50,189 nucleotides of DNA, from contig JAJYDK010000028.1 in NCBI GenBank assembly GCA_021777555.1, forward strand, positions 1 through 50,189, given 5' to 3'. The notes below the pieces were generated by a model that was given only the letters and a program-made list of their open reading frames with translations, was not told the DNA's origin and made no database searches. The position numbers and the translations under genes are program-made. Origin of the DNA: Pseudomonadota bacterium (GTDB lineage Bacteria > Pseudomonadota > Gammaproteobacteria > Steroidobacterales > Steroidobacteraceae). Below, piece by piece: positions 1-7,950 of this stretch; the stretch's first letter is position 1; every line of letters begins with the position of its first letter.

Positions 1-242
1 AGAGCGCGGTGTCCCTGACTGGCGTCGGCGGCAGCGGCTTCAAGTCAAACACTGCGATCGGTGTCGGTGGCAGTGGCTTCAGGTCGAAGGCGGCAATTGG
101 CGTCGGCGGCAGCGGCTTCACGACGAACGCCGCGATCGGCGTCGGTGGTAGCGGCTTCAAGTCAAGCACTGCGATCGGTGTCGGTGGCAGTGGCTTCAAG
201 TCGAAGGCGGCAATTGGCGTCGGCGGGAGTGGCCTGAAGTGA
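1..242 (+). CDS. C-terminal part of a 13-residue tandem-repeat protein (5' end outside window)
   Basis: The reading frame is open from the first base of the window and stops at 240-242. A GTG at 9-11 could be a start, but no ribosome binding site can be judged and the frame continues upstream, so I treat this as the 3' end of a longer gene. The product is almost entirely a glycine-rich repeat of the type GVGGSGFKS followed by about four variable residues (NTAI, KAAI, NAAI, STAI). There are five full units and one partial unit. Low-complexity Gly/Ser repeats of this kind occur in surface or secreted proteins, but no domain is visible and I do not assign a function. A strong terminator follows at 295-325. 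Confidence 0.55.
   Translation, partial: SAVSLTGVGGSGFKSNTAIGVGGSGFRSKAAIGVGGSGFTTNAAIGVGGSGFKSSTAIGVGGSGFKSKAAIGVGGSGLK
21..239 (+). repeat. 39-bp tandem repeat, 5.6 units, with a 117-bp higher-order period
   Basis: Units of 39 bp start at 21, 60, 99, 138, 177 and 216 (the last partial), each encoding GVGGSGF plus six variable residues. Unit 4 resembles unit 1 (three differences) and unit 5 resembles unit 2 (one difference), so a block of three units (117 bp) seems to have been duplicated. Most differences are synonymous third-position changes such as GGC/GGT and AGC/AGT. Confidence 0.85.
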
Positions 243-294
243 ACATACCCTCCGGCATCTGCGGCAACGGCTGATCGCTGATTGATCAACGGAA

Positions 295-325
295 GCCGGC
301 GTTTGCGACGCAAACGCCGGCTTTT
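295..325 (+). terminator. Intrinsic terminator after the repeat-protein gene, probably bidirectional
   Basis: GCCGGCGTTTGC and GCAAACGCCGGC form a perfect 12-bp stem with a GAC loop (295-321), followed on the plus strand by TTTTGCTT. The gene at 333-1997 runs toward it from the other side. On that strand the T tract is weak (TTCCGTT), so termination there would be less efficient. Confidence 0.85.
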
Positions 326-332
326 GCTTATC

Positions 333-1997
333 TCATTGAGTCGTATCGGCCCGCAATTCCTTGCGGAGTATCTTGCCCACGTTGCTCTTGGGCAGTTCTC
401 GCCTGAAATAAACGAACTTCGGCACCTTGTAGCCGGCAAGTGACTTGCGGCAGTGCTCGATGATGTCCTTTTCGGTGACGTTGGGATCCTTCAGCACCAC
501 GTACAGCGCGACCACCTCGCCGGAGTGCGGATCCTGGTGCGCCACGGCGGCAGCCTCCAGGACCCCGGGATGGGTCACCGCAACCTCCTCCACTTCGTTG
601 GGATAGACGTTGAACCCTGACACCAGGATCAGGTCCTTCTTGCGATCCTGCAGGTACACGTAGCCGCGCGCATCGACGTAGCCGACATCGCCCGTGCGCA
701 GCCAGCCATCGGGCAACATGACCTTCGCGGTCTCATCGGGACGGTTCCAGTAGCCGCGCATCACCTGCGGCCCGCGAACGCAGACTTCGCCGCTCTCGCC
801 GATGGGCAGATCGTTCCCCGCATCGTCCTTGACCGCGATGTCGGTGGACGGGACGGGCAGCCCGACCGAGCCGTTGAAATCCTCGCCCAGGGGGTTGATC
901 GCAACCGCCGGGGAGGTCTCGGTGAGGCCCCAGGCCTGAGTCAGGATGTTGCCCGTGACCTCTTTCCAGCGCGCCGCCACGGAGGCCTGGACCGCCATGC
1001 CGCCGCCCAGGGTGATCTTCAGGTGGCTGAAATCCACCTTCTCGAAGCCCGGGGTGTGCAGCAGTGCGTTGAACAGGGTGTTGACACCGCTGAAGTATTC
1101 GAATGGATGCCGCTTCATCTCCGCCACGAGGGCCGGAAAGTCCCGCGCATTGATGATCAGCACGTTCTTCCAGCCGAGATAGGCGAACAGCAGGCAATTC
1201 GCCGTGAGCGCGAACACGTGATAGAGCGGTATCGCGGTGATCAGCACCCCGGGCTCACTGGAGAAGTGCGGGCCGAGCCAGGCCTCGGCCTGAAACATGT
1301 TGGCGCAGAGGTTGCCGTGCGTGAGCATCGCCCCTTTGGCGACACCGGTCGTCCCGCCGGTGTACTGCAGGAAGGCGATGTCCTCCGGGCCGATCTCGGG
1401 GGGCCGGAACGTCAGCTGACGGCCGGCATGCACCGCGTCGCGGAAGGATTCGCCATCCGGAATGTGCCACGGCGGCACCTGCTTGCGCCGGTGACGAACG
1501 ATGTAATTGATGACCCAGGACTTGGGGAACGGAAGGAAGTCCCCGACCGCCGTCACGAGGATCTTCTTCAGCGCGCAGTGCGGCGCCACCTGCGCCACCA
1601 CATGGGCGAAGTTCTCCAGCACGACGATCGCAGCCGCGCCCGAATCGATCAGCTGGTGCTCGAGCTCGCGGCCGGTATACAGGGGATTGGTGTTGACGAC
1701 GATGAGACCGGCGCGCAGGGCGCCGAACAGCGCAATCGGATACTGCAGCGTGTTGGGCAGCATGAGGGCGATGCGATCGCCCTTGGCAAGGCCGGCCGCC
1801 TGCAGCCATGCCGCGAACGCTTGCGAAAGCTCATCCAGCTGTGCATACGTGAGCACCCTGCCGAACTGCTCATACGCCGGGCGATCCCTGTATGTCGAGC
1901 AGGCGTGGCTCAGAAGCTGCGCCAGCGAGGTGAGCCGCCCGGTCTCGATCTCGGCCGGCACGCCCGCGGGATAGGACTTCAACCAGATGCGGTTCAT
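333..1997 (-). CDS. fadD: Long-chain fatty acid-CoA ligase (FadD)
   Basis: This enzyme activates long-chain fatty acids to acyl-CoA using ATP, through an acyl-adenylate, at the inner face of the cytoplasmic membrane; it is the entry step to beta-oxidation. The 554-residue length matches the family (about 560). The N-terminus MNRIWLKSYPAGVPAEI has the typical FadD opening, which supports the start. The AMP-binding signature YTGGTTGVAKG lies near residues 212-221, a GWLRTGD stretch marks the hinge before the C-terminal subdomain, and the C-terminal KSNVGKILRKEL carries the adenylation lysine. No partner lies in the same operon. The acyl-CoA dehydrogenase at 4847 belongs to the same pathway but is on the other strand. 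Confidence 0.95.
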   Translation of the reverse strand: MNRIWLKSYPAGVPAEIETGRLTSLAQLLSHACSTYRDRPAYEQFGRVLTYAQLDELSQAFAAWLQAAGLAKGDRIALMLPNTLQYPIALFGALRAGLIVVNTNPLYTGRELEHQLIDSGAAAIVVLENFAHVVAQVAPHCALKKILVTAVGDFLPFPKSWVINYIVRHRRKQVPPWHIPDGESFRDAVHAGRQLTFRPPEIGPEDIAFLQYTGGTTGVAKGAMLTHGNLCANMFQAEAWLGPHFSSEPGVLITAIPLYHVFALTANCLLFAYLGWKNVLIINARDFPALVAEMKRHPFEYFSGVNTLFNALLHTPGFEKVDFSHLKITLGGGMAVQASVAARWKEVTGNILTQAWGLTETSPAVAINPLGEDFNGSVGLPVPSTDIAVKDDAGNDLPIGESGEVCVRGPQVMRGYWNRPDETAKVMLPDGWLRTGDVGYVDARGYVYLQDRKKDLILVSGFNVYPNEVEEVAVTHPGVLEAAAVAHQDPHSGEVVALYVVLKDPNVTEKDIIEHCRKSLAGYKVPKFVYFRRELPKSNVGKILRKELRADTTQ

Positions 1998-2121
1998 CAG
2001 CTCATCGTCCCCTCGAAGTTCGCACGTTCGGCGGGATTCCCCCGCTGGCGGAGCCGACGCGGGTCCGGTCAGTTTAGCTCGCTGCGTCGGTGGGCGGAAT
2101 GTGGCCGCCGACCGTCAACGG

Positions 2122-2964
2122 CTATTCGCCGGCGGCATTGCGCCGCGGCGCGCCGTCGCCCAGGAAATACTCGATCTTGTCGCGGTAGGTGCGGGACAGC
2201 TTCAATTCCTGGCCTCCGTCCAGAGTCAGGAAATATTCCCCGTTCATGTGCGCCCGCAGGCTCTTGACGAAGCGCAGATTCACGATGGTGGAGCGGTGGA
2301 CGCGCTGGAAGAGCCTGGCGTCGAGGATTTCCTCGAGCTCCTTCATCGTGCCGCGCAGGATGTGCGTATCCCCTTCGGCGTGAACGCACATGTAGTCGCC
2401 CGCCGCGTCGATCCATTGGATCGATGCGACGGGCACGCGCACCGTGTGACGGCCCTGGCGGATGGGCAGGATCTGCGGGTAGCGCGAGTCGAGCGCCGCA
2501 TCGCCCTGGGCCAGCAGGGTCTCGATTTCGAGCTCCCCTGAGCCGGTGATTTCCGCCACCACCGCCATCAGCTTGTCCCGCTGATCGACCGCGTGGCGGG
2601 CGAGCACGCCCTGCCGCACACGCTCGAGCGTCACCTCGAAGCGCCGCTCGTCGATCGGCTTGAGCAGATAGTCGACGGCCTGCGCCTCGAAAGCCCGCAG
2701 AGCGTATTGATCGTACGCGGTCACGAACACCACCAGGGGCATATCCTCCTGGGGTATTTGCGCCAGCACCTCGAAGCCCGAGAGCGTGGGCATCTGGATA
2801 TCGAGAAACACCAGATCGGGCCGCTCCTGCTGGATGACACGCACGGCGTCCCGGCCATTGCCGCATTCGGCGACCACCTCGAAATCCGCAGTGGCGCGCA
2901 GGCGCAGCAGGATGCCGCGCCTGGAGAGCGCCTCGTCGTCGACGATGACGGTCTTGATCTTCAT
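2122..2964 (-). CDS. LytTR-family response regulator (AlgR/LytR type)
   Basis: A two-component response regulator. The N-terminal receiver domain shows the acidic pocket DDE at residues 9-11, the phospho-acceptor D55 in FLDIQMP and the conserved K102 in YLLKPID. The C-terminal LytTR DNA-binding domain covers roughly residues 170-270, with FQRVHRSTIVNL and the ending LKLSRTYRDKIEYFL. I chose the ATG at 2964 (MKIKTVIVDDE); a TTG at 2973 is possible but gives a non-typical MALMKIK start. Family members such as AlgR control exopolysaccharide and type IV pili, usually with a membrane kinase. No histidine kinase is next to it here: the upstream gene on the same strand is the EAL-like protein at 3041-4522. 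Confidence 0.9.
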   Translation of the reverse strand: MKIKTVIVDDEALSRRGILLRLRATADFEVVAECGNGRDAVRVIQQERPDLVFLDIQMPTLSGFEVLAQIPQEDMPLVVFVTAYDQYALRAFEAQAVDYLLKPIDERRFEVTLERVRQGVLARHAVDQRDKLMAVVAEITGSGELEIETLLAQGDAALDSRYPQILPIRQGRHTVRVPVASIQWIDAAGDYMCVHAEGDTHILRGTMKELEEILDARLFQRVHRSTIVNLRFVKSLRAHMNGEYFLTLDGGQELKLSRTYRDKIEYFLGDGAPRRNAAGE

Positions 2965-3040
2965 AAGTGCCAAGGCCGCGGGGTCGGATGCCGGCCGCGG
3001 ACCCTGAATCGTACCTTAATTTGCGCCGTCCGCCGCCGCG

Positions 3041-4522
3041 TCAGCCGACGCTGGACTGGGCCAAGCGCCCGATCGGGATGGGGCGCGCCAGGATCGGACC
3101 CTGGGCGAAGTCGCAGCCGACCGCGGTCAGCCACCGCACGGCGAGCTGTGTATCGAGGTGCTGCGCCGCGCAATGGATGCCGAGCACCTTCACCGCCTGC
3201 ACGATCGCAACCACCAGGGCCTGTGAGAGCTTGTCCTTCATGACCGCTGCGGTCAGCCGCGAATCGATTTTCACCAGGCGCACGGCCTTGGAACGCAACA
3301 GCGGCACCACCGCGGAATCGAACGAGAAGCCGTCGACGACGACGAAACATCCCAGCCGCTCGCAGCCACTGATGAAGCGCTCGACGTGGGCTCGCCGCTG
3401 TGTGCACAACGGTTCGGCGATCTCGAACCCCACGGTGTCGGCGGAGATGCCGCTCTTCTCGAGCTGCACGGCGAGGTGGCGCAGGAACCGGTCATCCTCC
3501 AGCGTGGCGATGGAAAGATTGAGCGTGAAACTGGTTGGCTCCTGCGCCCAGGCGGAGCGATGCGCTGCGAGCCAGGAAAGCAGCCGTTCGACGGCCATGA
3601 CATCGAGGGTGGCCGGGTCGCGGTTCTGGCGCGGGGTCCCCCGGGGCAGCACTTCGAACCGGCGCATTCTGCCACCGGCGCGCAATTTGACGAAGGGCAG
3701 CACCTCCAGGGCCACGATCACCTCGGACGAGGCCGCGCCCTGGACCGGCGCGGAGTGGGCAGACGTGAGCGAAGACTCGGCCGCGCCTCGCGCCTCAACG
3801 GCGGACGGGGGGGCAGCTGGCGCGGCGGGCGATGCGACGGCGGCCTCCGCGACCGGCTCCGGCGCCTCGAGCTCCAGCGACAGGCCTCCCACCTCCAGCA
3901 TCTCCTGCACGGCCTTGGGCGTCAGCGTGCTGCTGAGCGTGGGCTCACCCTGCGTACCCTCGACCGTCGGTCCCGCCGGCAGCGAGGCGGCCGGCGGTGG
4001 TTCGTCGGCCAGGGACAGCATCAGGGAGGTGGGATCCGGCTCCGGGGCGCGCGGACCGGCGGGGCGCAGCAGCGCCGCCAGCTTCTCGAGGATCGCACGG
4101 ACCGGCGCCGTGGCGATGCGGTCCATCCAGCCCTCGCCGCCCGCCTTGAACTCAGCGAGGACCATCACCAGCCCGACCAGCGCCCCCTGCGGGGCGCGCA
4201 TCGGCAGCAATGCCGCGGACCGCCCGTCTTCCAGCTTGCGCTCGCAGCCCCCGTTCCGCTGGTCGCCACCCCACGTTTCCAGAGCGTCCACGACCAGCGC
4301 ATGCTCGTCGGGTCCGAGCGCGCCTTCGCTGAGCCACAGCACATTACCGTGGCCATCACAGACCGAGACCGAGTGCAGCCGCAGCGGCGGCAAGGCGGCA
4401 CGCAGCTCCCAGCCCAGCGCCTCCACGGTCAATGGCCCGGCGCCGCCCGACGGCGACCCCTCGGCGCGGCTCACGGCGTGAGCGAGTGGTGGCTGCAGAG
4501 GTTTTCCCAGCAAGGAGCGCAT
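3041..4522 (-). CDS. Degenerate EAL-domain protein, probably a non-catalytic c-di-GMP effector
   Basis: The product is 493 residues if it starts at the ATG at 4522 (MRSLLGKPLQ), which is preceded by GAGAG. The frame stays open to 4723, but that extension looks like non-coding sequence. Residues 1 to about 250 have no recognised fold in my reading and include an Ala/Pro-rich linker. The last 230 residues align with an EAL phosphodiesterase domain, yet key motifs are altered: the opening is FEVLPRG instead of ExLxR, FEIAE is kept, the DDFG metal motif reads VDGFSF, KID is kept, and the late glutamate motif reads CAAQHLDTQ. Loss of the EAL glutamate-leucine context and of the second metal aspartate predicts no hydrolysis. 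A binding or scaffolding role is inference. It lies upstream of the LytTR regulator on the same strand, 76 bases apart. Confidence 0.75.
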   Translation of the reverse strand: MRSLLGKPLQPPLAHAVSRAEGSPSGGAGPLTVEALGWELRAALPPLRLHSVSVCDGHGNVLWLSEGALGPDEHALVVDALETWGGDQRNGGCERKLEDGRSAALLPMRAPQGALVGLVMVLAEFKAGGEGWMDRIATAPVRAILEKLAALLRPAGPRAPEPDPTSLMLSLADEPPPAASLPAGPTVEGTQGEPTLSSTLTPKAVQEMLEVGGLSLELEAPEPVAEAAVASPAAPAAPPSAVEARGAAESSLTSAHSAPVQGAASSEVIVALEVLPFVKLRAGGRMRRFEVLPRGTPRQNRDPATLDVMAVERLLSWLAAHRSAWAQEPTSFTLNLSIATLEDDRFLRHLAVQLEKSGISADTVGFEIAEPLCTQRRAHVERFISGCERLGCFVVVDGFSFDSAVVPLLRSKAVRLVKIDSRLTAAVMKDKLSQALVVAIVQAVKVLGIHCAAQHLDTQLAVRWLTAVGCDFAQGPILARPIPIGRLAQSSVG

Positions 4523-4846
4523 GAATCTCTCGTGTCTCTGAAGAGTGACAGCATACCGGATGCGCCGCCGTGAATTCCCTCGCGTTCCACTCGGCGGATC
4601 CGCAATGACGCACTCCGATAGGGGTGATTCTTCATAGCCGCTTGTCATAAGCAAGCCCCCACCGTCCGGGGGCGCCCGGACTCGAGCTCGAGCTTTGACA
4701 TATTGGCCGGCCCGCGGGCGCACAGCCGGCGCGCGCGCGCCGCTGCGCCCCCACCCTACTGGCGGGAAGGAATGTTACTGGACAGTAGGATGACGCCCGA
4801 AAACAGGTAAACTACCGGCAATACATCGTCCGAGGGGAGTCGCATC
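4523..4846. other. Divergent intergenic region between the EAL-like protein and the acyl-CoA dehydrogenase
   Basis: About 324 bases with no supportable gene. The extended minus-strand frame through 4723 encodes an Arg/Pro-rich string with no ribosome binding site at its far end. The right part holds the palindrome at 4776-4787 and, just before 4847, the ribosome binding site GAGGGG. Promoters for both flanking genes should lie here, but I see no convincing -35/-10 pair. Confidence 0.5.
4776..4787. promoter_or_regulatory. Palindrome TACTG-GA-CAGTA upstream of the acyl-CoA dehydrogenase
   Basis: A perfect 5-2-5 inverted repeat lies about 60 bases before the start at 4847, with a further half site TACTGG at 4758-4763. 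It could be an operator for a fatty-acid regulator, but it does not match the FadR or PsrA consensus that I know. This is a speculative call. Confidence 0.25.
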
Positions 4847-6625
4847 ATGTATCGCGCGCCGCTGAGAGAGCTGCGTTTCGTGCTGGAGGAGCTGCTCGGG
4901 ATCGGGCGGCTCAGCGCCTGTCCGGCCCTCTCCGATTACTCCGATGAGCTCGGCGCGTCGATTCTCGAGGAGGCCGGCAAGTTCGCCGAAACGGTGCTCG
5001 AGCCGCTCAACCGGCCGGGCGATCGCGAAGGGGCTCGCTGGAGCCCCGAGGGTGTGCGCACGCCCGCCGGGTTCAAGGACGCCTACCGGCGCTACGCCGA
5101 GGGCGGCTGGCCGCAGCTCGGCGCGGATCCGCGCTTCGGCGGCCAGCGCGTGCCCCAGTCCGTGAGCAGCGCCATGCAGGAAATCATCGCCTCGGCGAAT
5201 CTCGCGTTCAAGCTGTGTCCCATGCTCACGCACGGGGCCGTGCACGCCCTGGAGCTCTGCGGCTCGCAGGCGCAGCAGCGGCTCTTCCTGCCGAAGATGG
5301 TGAGCGGGGAGTGGACCGGGACCATGGTGCTCACCGAGCCGCACGCCGGCTCCGACCTCGGGCTGGTGCGCACCCGCGCGGTGCCGGAGGCGGAGCACTA
5401 TCGGCTCTTCGGGCAGAAGATCTTCATCACCTGGGGCGATCACGACCTCACGGACAACACCATCCACATGGTGCTCGCACGGATCGACGGCGCGCCGGCG
5501 GGAGTCAAGGGACTGTCGCTGTTCATCGTGCCGAAGGTCCTGGTCAACAGCGATGGCTCCCTGGGCGGGCCCAATGAAGTGCGCTGCGTCTCCATCGAGC
5601 ACAAGCTCGGCATCCACGCGAGCCCCACCTGCGTCATGGAGTACGGCCATGAGCGGGGCGCGGTCGGCCACCTGGTCGGGGAGCCGAACCGCGGACTGGA
5701 ATACATGTTCGTCATGATGAACACCGCGCGCCTCGCGGTCGGTGTCGAAGGCTATGCGGTGGGCGAGCGCGCCTTCCAACAGGCGGCCGAGTTTGCGCGC
5801 ACGCGCCTGCAGGGCAAGGCGCCGGGCGCGAAGACCTCCGGCCCCTCGCCCATCATCCAGCACCCGGACGTGCGGCGGATGCTGCTCACCATGAAATCGT
5901 GCACCGAGGCCTGCCGGGCATTGGCGCTCTACGCCGGCATGCAACTCGATCTGGGCGCCCATCACCCGGATGCCACGGTGCGCGCGGCGGCGGAGGCGCG
6001 CGGCGGGCTGCTGATCCCCATCGTCAAGGCCTGGAGCACCGAGACCGGCAACGAGACCGCCGCGACCGGCGTACAGGTGCACGGCGGCATGGGCTTCGTC
6101 GAAGAGACGGGCGCGGCGCAATACGTGCGGGACGTGCGCATCACCACGATCTACGAGGGCACGACCGGCATCCAGTCGAACGACCTGATCGGCCGCAAGC
6201 TCGCCCACGACCGCGGGGCCGCCATGGGCGTCCTCATCACCGAGATGCGCCGCGAGCTCGAGGCGCTGGAGGCCCGGGACCCGGCGGTACGGGACACGCG
6301 CGACACAGCGCTTCGGGCGATCGATCATCTCGAGACCGCGACACGCTCTCTCCTCGAGGGATTCGCGCGGGACCCGGCGCATGGCTTGGCGGTGTCAGTG
6401 CCCTACCTCAAGCTCTGCGGCCTCACCCTGGGCGGCTGGCTGCTCGCCCGGTCCGCCGCCCTCGCGGCAGCCCACCGGGATGGGCCCGAGAGCGAGTTCT
6501 ACCGCGCCAAGATCCGCACCGCGCTCTTCTACGGGAGGCAGGTGCTGCCCGCGGCCACCGGCCTCGCCGAGGTCGTCGCGGGCGGCTCCGCGAGCGTGCT
6601 CGACACGGACCCGCAGCTCGTGTGA
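4847..6625 (+). CDS. Acyl-CoA dehydrogenase with C-terminal extension (DmdC-like family)
   Basis: A flavoprotein that oxidises an acyl-CoA to the trans-2-enoyl-CoA. At 592 residues it is longer than the classical 380-400-residue enzymes and has the layout of the large subgroup: a short N-terminal segment (MYRAPLRELRFVLEELL), the alpha-helical N domain, the beta domain with the FAD/substrate motif MVLTEPHAGSDLG near residues 162-174, the catalytic helical domain with QVHGGMGFVEETGAAQY and RITTIYEGTTGIQ, and a C-terminal extension of about 130 residues. Relatives include fatty acyl-CoA dehydrogenases and 3-methylmercaptopropionyl-CoA dehydrogenase; the substrate cannot be read here. The ATG at 4847 has the ribosome binding site GAGGGG. 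It runs tail to tail with the next gene with a 2-base gap. Confidence 0.92.
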   Translation: MYRAPLRELRFVLEELLGIGRLSACPALSDYSDELGASILEEAGKFAETVLEPLNRPGDREGARWSPEGVRTPAGFKDAYRRYAEGGWPQLGADPRFGGQRVPQSVSSAMQEIIASANLAFKLCPMLTHGAVHALELCGSQAQQRLFLPKMVSGEWTGTMVLTEPHAGSDLGLVRTRAVPEAEHYRLFGQKIFITWGDHDLTDNTIHMVLARIDGAPAGVKGLSLFIVPKVLVNSDGSLGGPNEVRCVSIEHKLGIHASPTCVMEYGHERGAVGHLVGEPNRGLEYMFVMMNTARLAVGVEGYAVGERAFQQAAEFARTRLQGKAPGAKTSGPSPIIQHPDVRRMLLTMKSCTEACRALALYAGMQLDLGAHHPDATVRAAAEARGGLLIPIVKAWSTETGNETAATGVQVHGGMGFVEETGAAQYVRDVRITTIYEGTTGIQSNDLIGRKLAHDRGAAMGVLITEMRRELEALEARDPAVRDTRDTALRAIDHLETATRSLLEGFARDPAHGLAVSVPYLKLCGLTLGGWLLARSAALAAAHRDGPESEFYRAKIRTALFYGRQVLPAATGLAEVVAGGSASVLDTDPQLV

Positions 6626-6627
6626 GC

Positions 6628-7923
6628 TCAGCGCTTGCCGCTGCGCGGTACGCGCAGCGGCAGCGACGGCGGCTCGTTCAGGTTCTCGAGGAACGCCTGA
6701 CGGTCGGCGGCGCTCATCCGCGCCCAATCGAGCTTGTCGGTCCGCAGCGCATACAGGCGGCGGTCGCTGATACGCGCCTGCGCGCGGCTCCGGGTCACCC
6801 AGCGATCCGGGAGGCGGCGCGTTACGCCGGTGCGCAGCAGGTCGACCACCGCGGCCGCCACCCGGCTGTCACGAGTCAGCTCGCTGTGCGCGACCGGTGT
6901 GTAATACGAGTGGGCGCCCGGCGGCGCGGCGCTGGCGGCGGGAACCGTGCCGTCGCCCGAGCGAGTGATGGTGTAGAGGAACCCATCACGCCTGCGCGAT
7001 GCGGCAGTGACGGTTTTCTGACCCACTCCCGCGATGGTCGTGAACCGACCATCCGGCGGGAGCAGGCTCGCGCGAAAGCGGCGCGCGAGCTCGAGCAGGC
7101 CCCGCCGGGGCGCGGGCCCGAACCGCGGCCACTGCGACCTGTCGAACAGATCCAGGCCGTCGCGGGGCGCGGGCAACATCTGATAGAGGCTCGGGAATCC
7201 GCTGAAGATCTGTGCGGCGAGCTCCTCGGCGGTATGCCGGCGGTCGAGTCGCGCGATGTTGCGGACGACCGAGTAGGAGCCGCGCAGCGCCTGCAGCGGC
7301 GCAAAGGCGCCGAGGTTGGGGGTGCCGAGCAGCACTGCGCGCTCCACGTGCGCCGTGCCAGGCAGTGCCAGCGCGGCGCGGCTCACCAACCCCCCCATGC
7401 TGTGCGCCACGATCGCGGCGCGGCCCGATCCGTGGGCGCGCAGCCTCTCGGCGAACGCCGCCGCCGAGACGGTGATGTCCAGCCGCCAGTCATAGTCATA
7501 CAGCGTGACCGCGAAGCCGCGGGCGCGCAGATGCAACTTCAACCGGAGGTGGGAATAGAGCATCGTGCCGAGCGGCACGACGGGAGCCCCGCAGTCAGGA
7601 CTCAACAGCGTGAGGCGTCCGCTCTGGATGTCGAGGGGATCGAGCCACAGCACGTCATCCGGCAGCGGCGCCCGGCGCCGCTGCCCGAGCTGCGAGCCGA
7701 GGATGCCGGGGATCAGAAAGACATGGGGCAGGGACTCGTCGGTGCGTGCGCGCTGCGCCGCGCGCGCCAGGCGCACCAGCACCCGGTACTCGCCCTCGCC
7801 GAAATAGGCGGCGAGCGCCTGCTGCTGCGTGCCCGAGACCAACATGCGCTCGACGTCGACATCGCTCCAGCAGAACCGGTCGTAGGGCGTGATGTGGTCG
7901 GCTGGGACGGACGAGCGGCTCAC
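6628..7923 (-). CDS. Lecithin:cholesterol acyltransferase-like alpha/beta hydrolase
   Basis: A 431-residue alpha/beta hydrolase of the LCAT-like lipase/acyltransferase type. Visible motifs are the oxyanion-side FLIPGILGSQL near residue 70, the YDYDWR stretch before the active site, the nucleophile elbow AHSMGGLVSR, the acid region SGDGTVP and the likely catalytic histidine in PVAHSEL. No signal peptide is evident, so a cytoplasmic or unusually exported enzyme is possible. Substrate is unknown; family members deacylate phospholipids or esters. The ATG at 7923 gives MSRSSVPADH. It lies 27 bases downstream of oxyR on the same strand, so the two could be co-transcribed. Confidence 0.8.
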   Translation of the reverse strand: MSRSSVPADHITPYDRFCWSDVDVERMLVSGTQQQALAAYFGEGEYRVLVRLARAAQRARTDESLPHVFLIPGILGSQLGQRRRAPLPDDVLWLDPLDIQSGRLTLLSPDCGAPVVPLGTMLYSHLRLKLHLRARGFAVTLYDYDWRLDITVSAAAFAERLRAHGSGRAAIVAHSMGGLVSRAALALPGTAHVERAVLLGTPNLGAFAPLQALRGSYSVVRNIARLDRRHTAEELAAQIFSGFPSLYQMLPAPRDGLDLFDRSQWPRFGPAPRRGLLELARRFRASLLPPDGRFTTIAGVGQKTVTAASRRRDGFLYTITRSGDGTVPAASAAPPGAHSYYTPVAHSELTRDSRVAAAVVDLLRTGVTRRLPDRWVTRSRAQARISDRRLYALRTDKLDWARMSAADRQAFLENLNEPPSLPLRVPRSGKR

Positions 7924-7950
7924 GGCGGCGATTATGCCAGAGTGCGCCGC

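Noticed and set aside
1..242. The 39-bp repeats as a CRISPR array
   Set aside because: Units are contiguous with no spacers and read through as one open frame with repeated amino acids.
1023..2267. Long plus-strand open frame opposite fadD
   Set aside because: A GC-rich shadow frame, Arg/His-rich with no domain; fadD on the other strand is clearly real.
4775..6382. Minus-strand open frame opposite the acyl-CoA dehydrogenase
   Set aside because: Full of Arg, Gly and His with no recognisable motif; the plus strand encodes a complete flavoenzyme.
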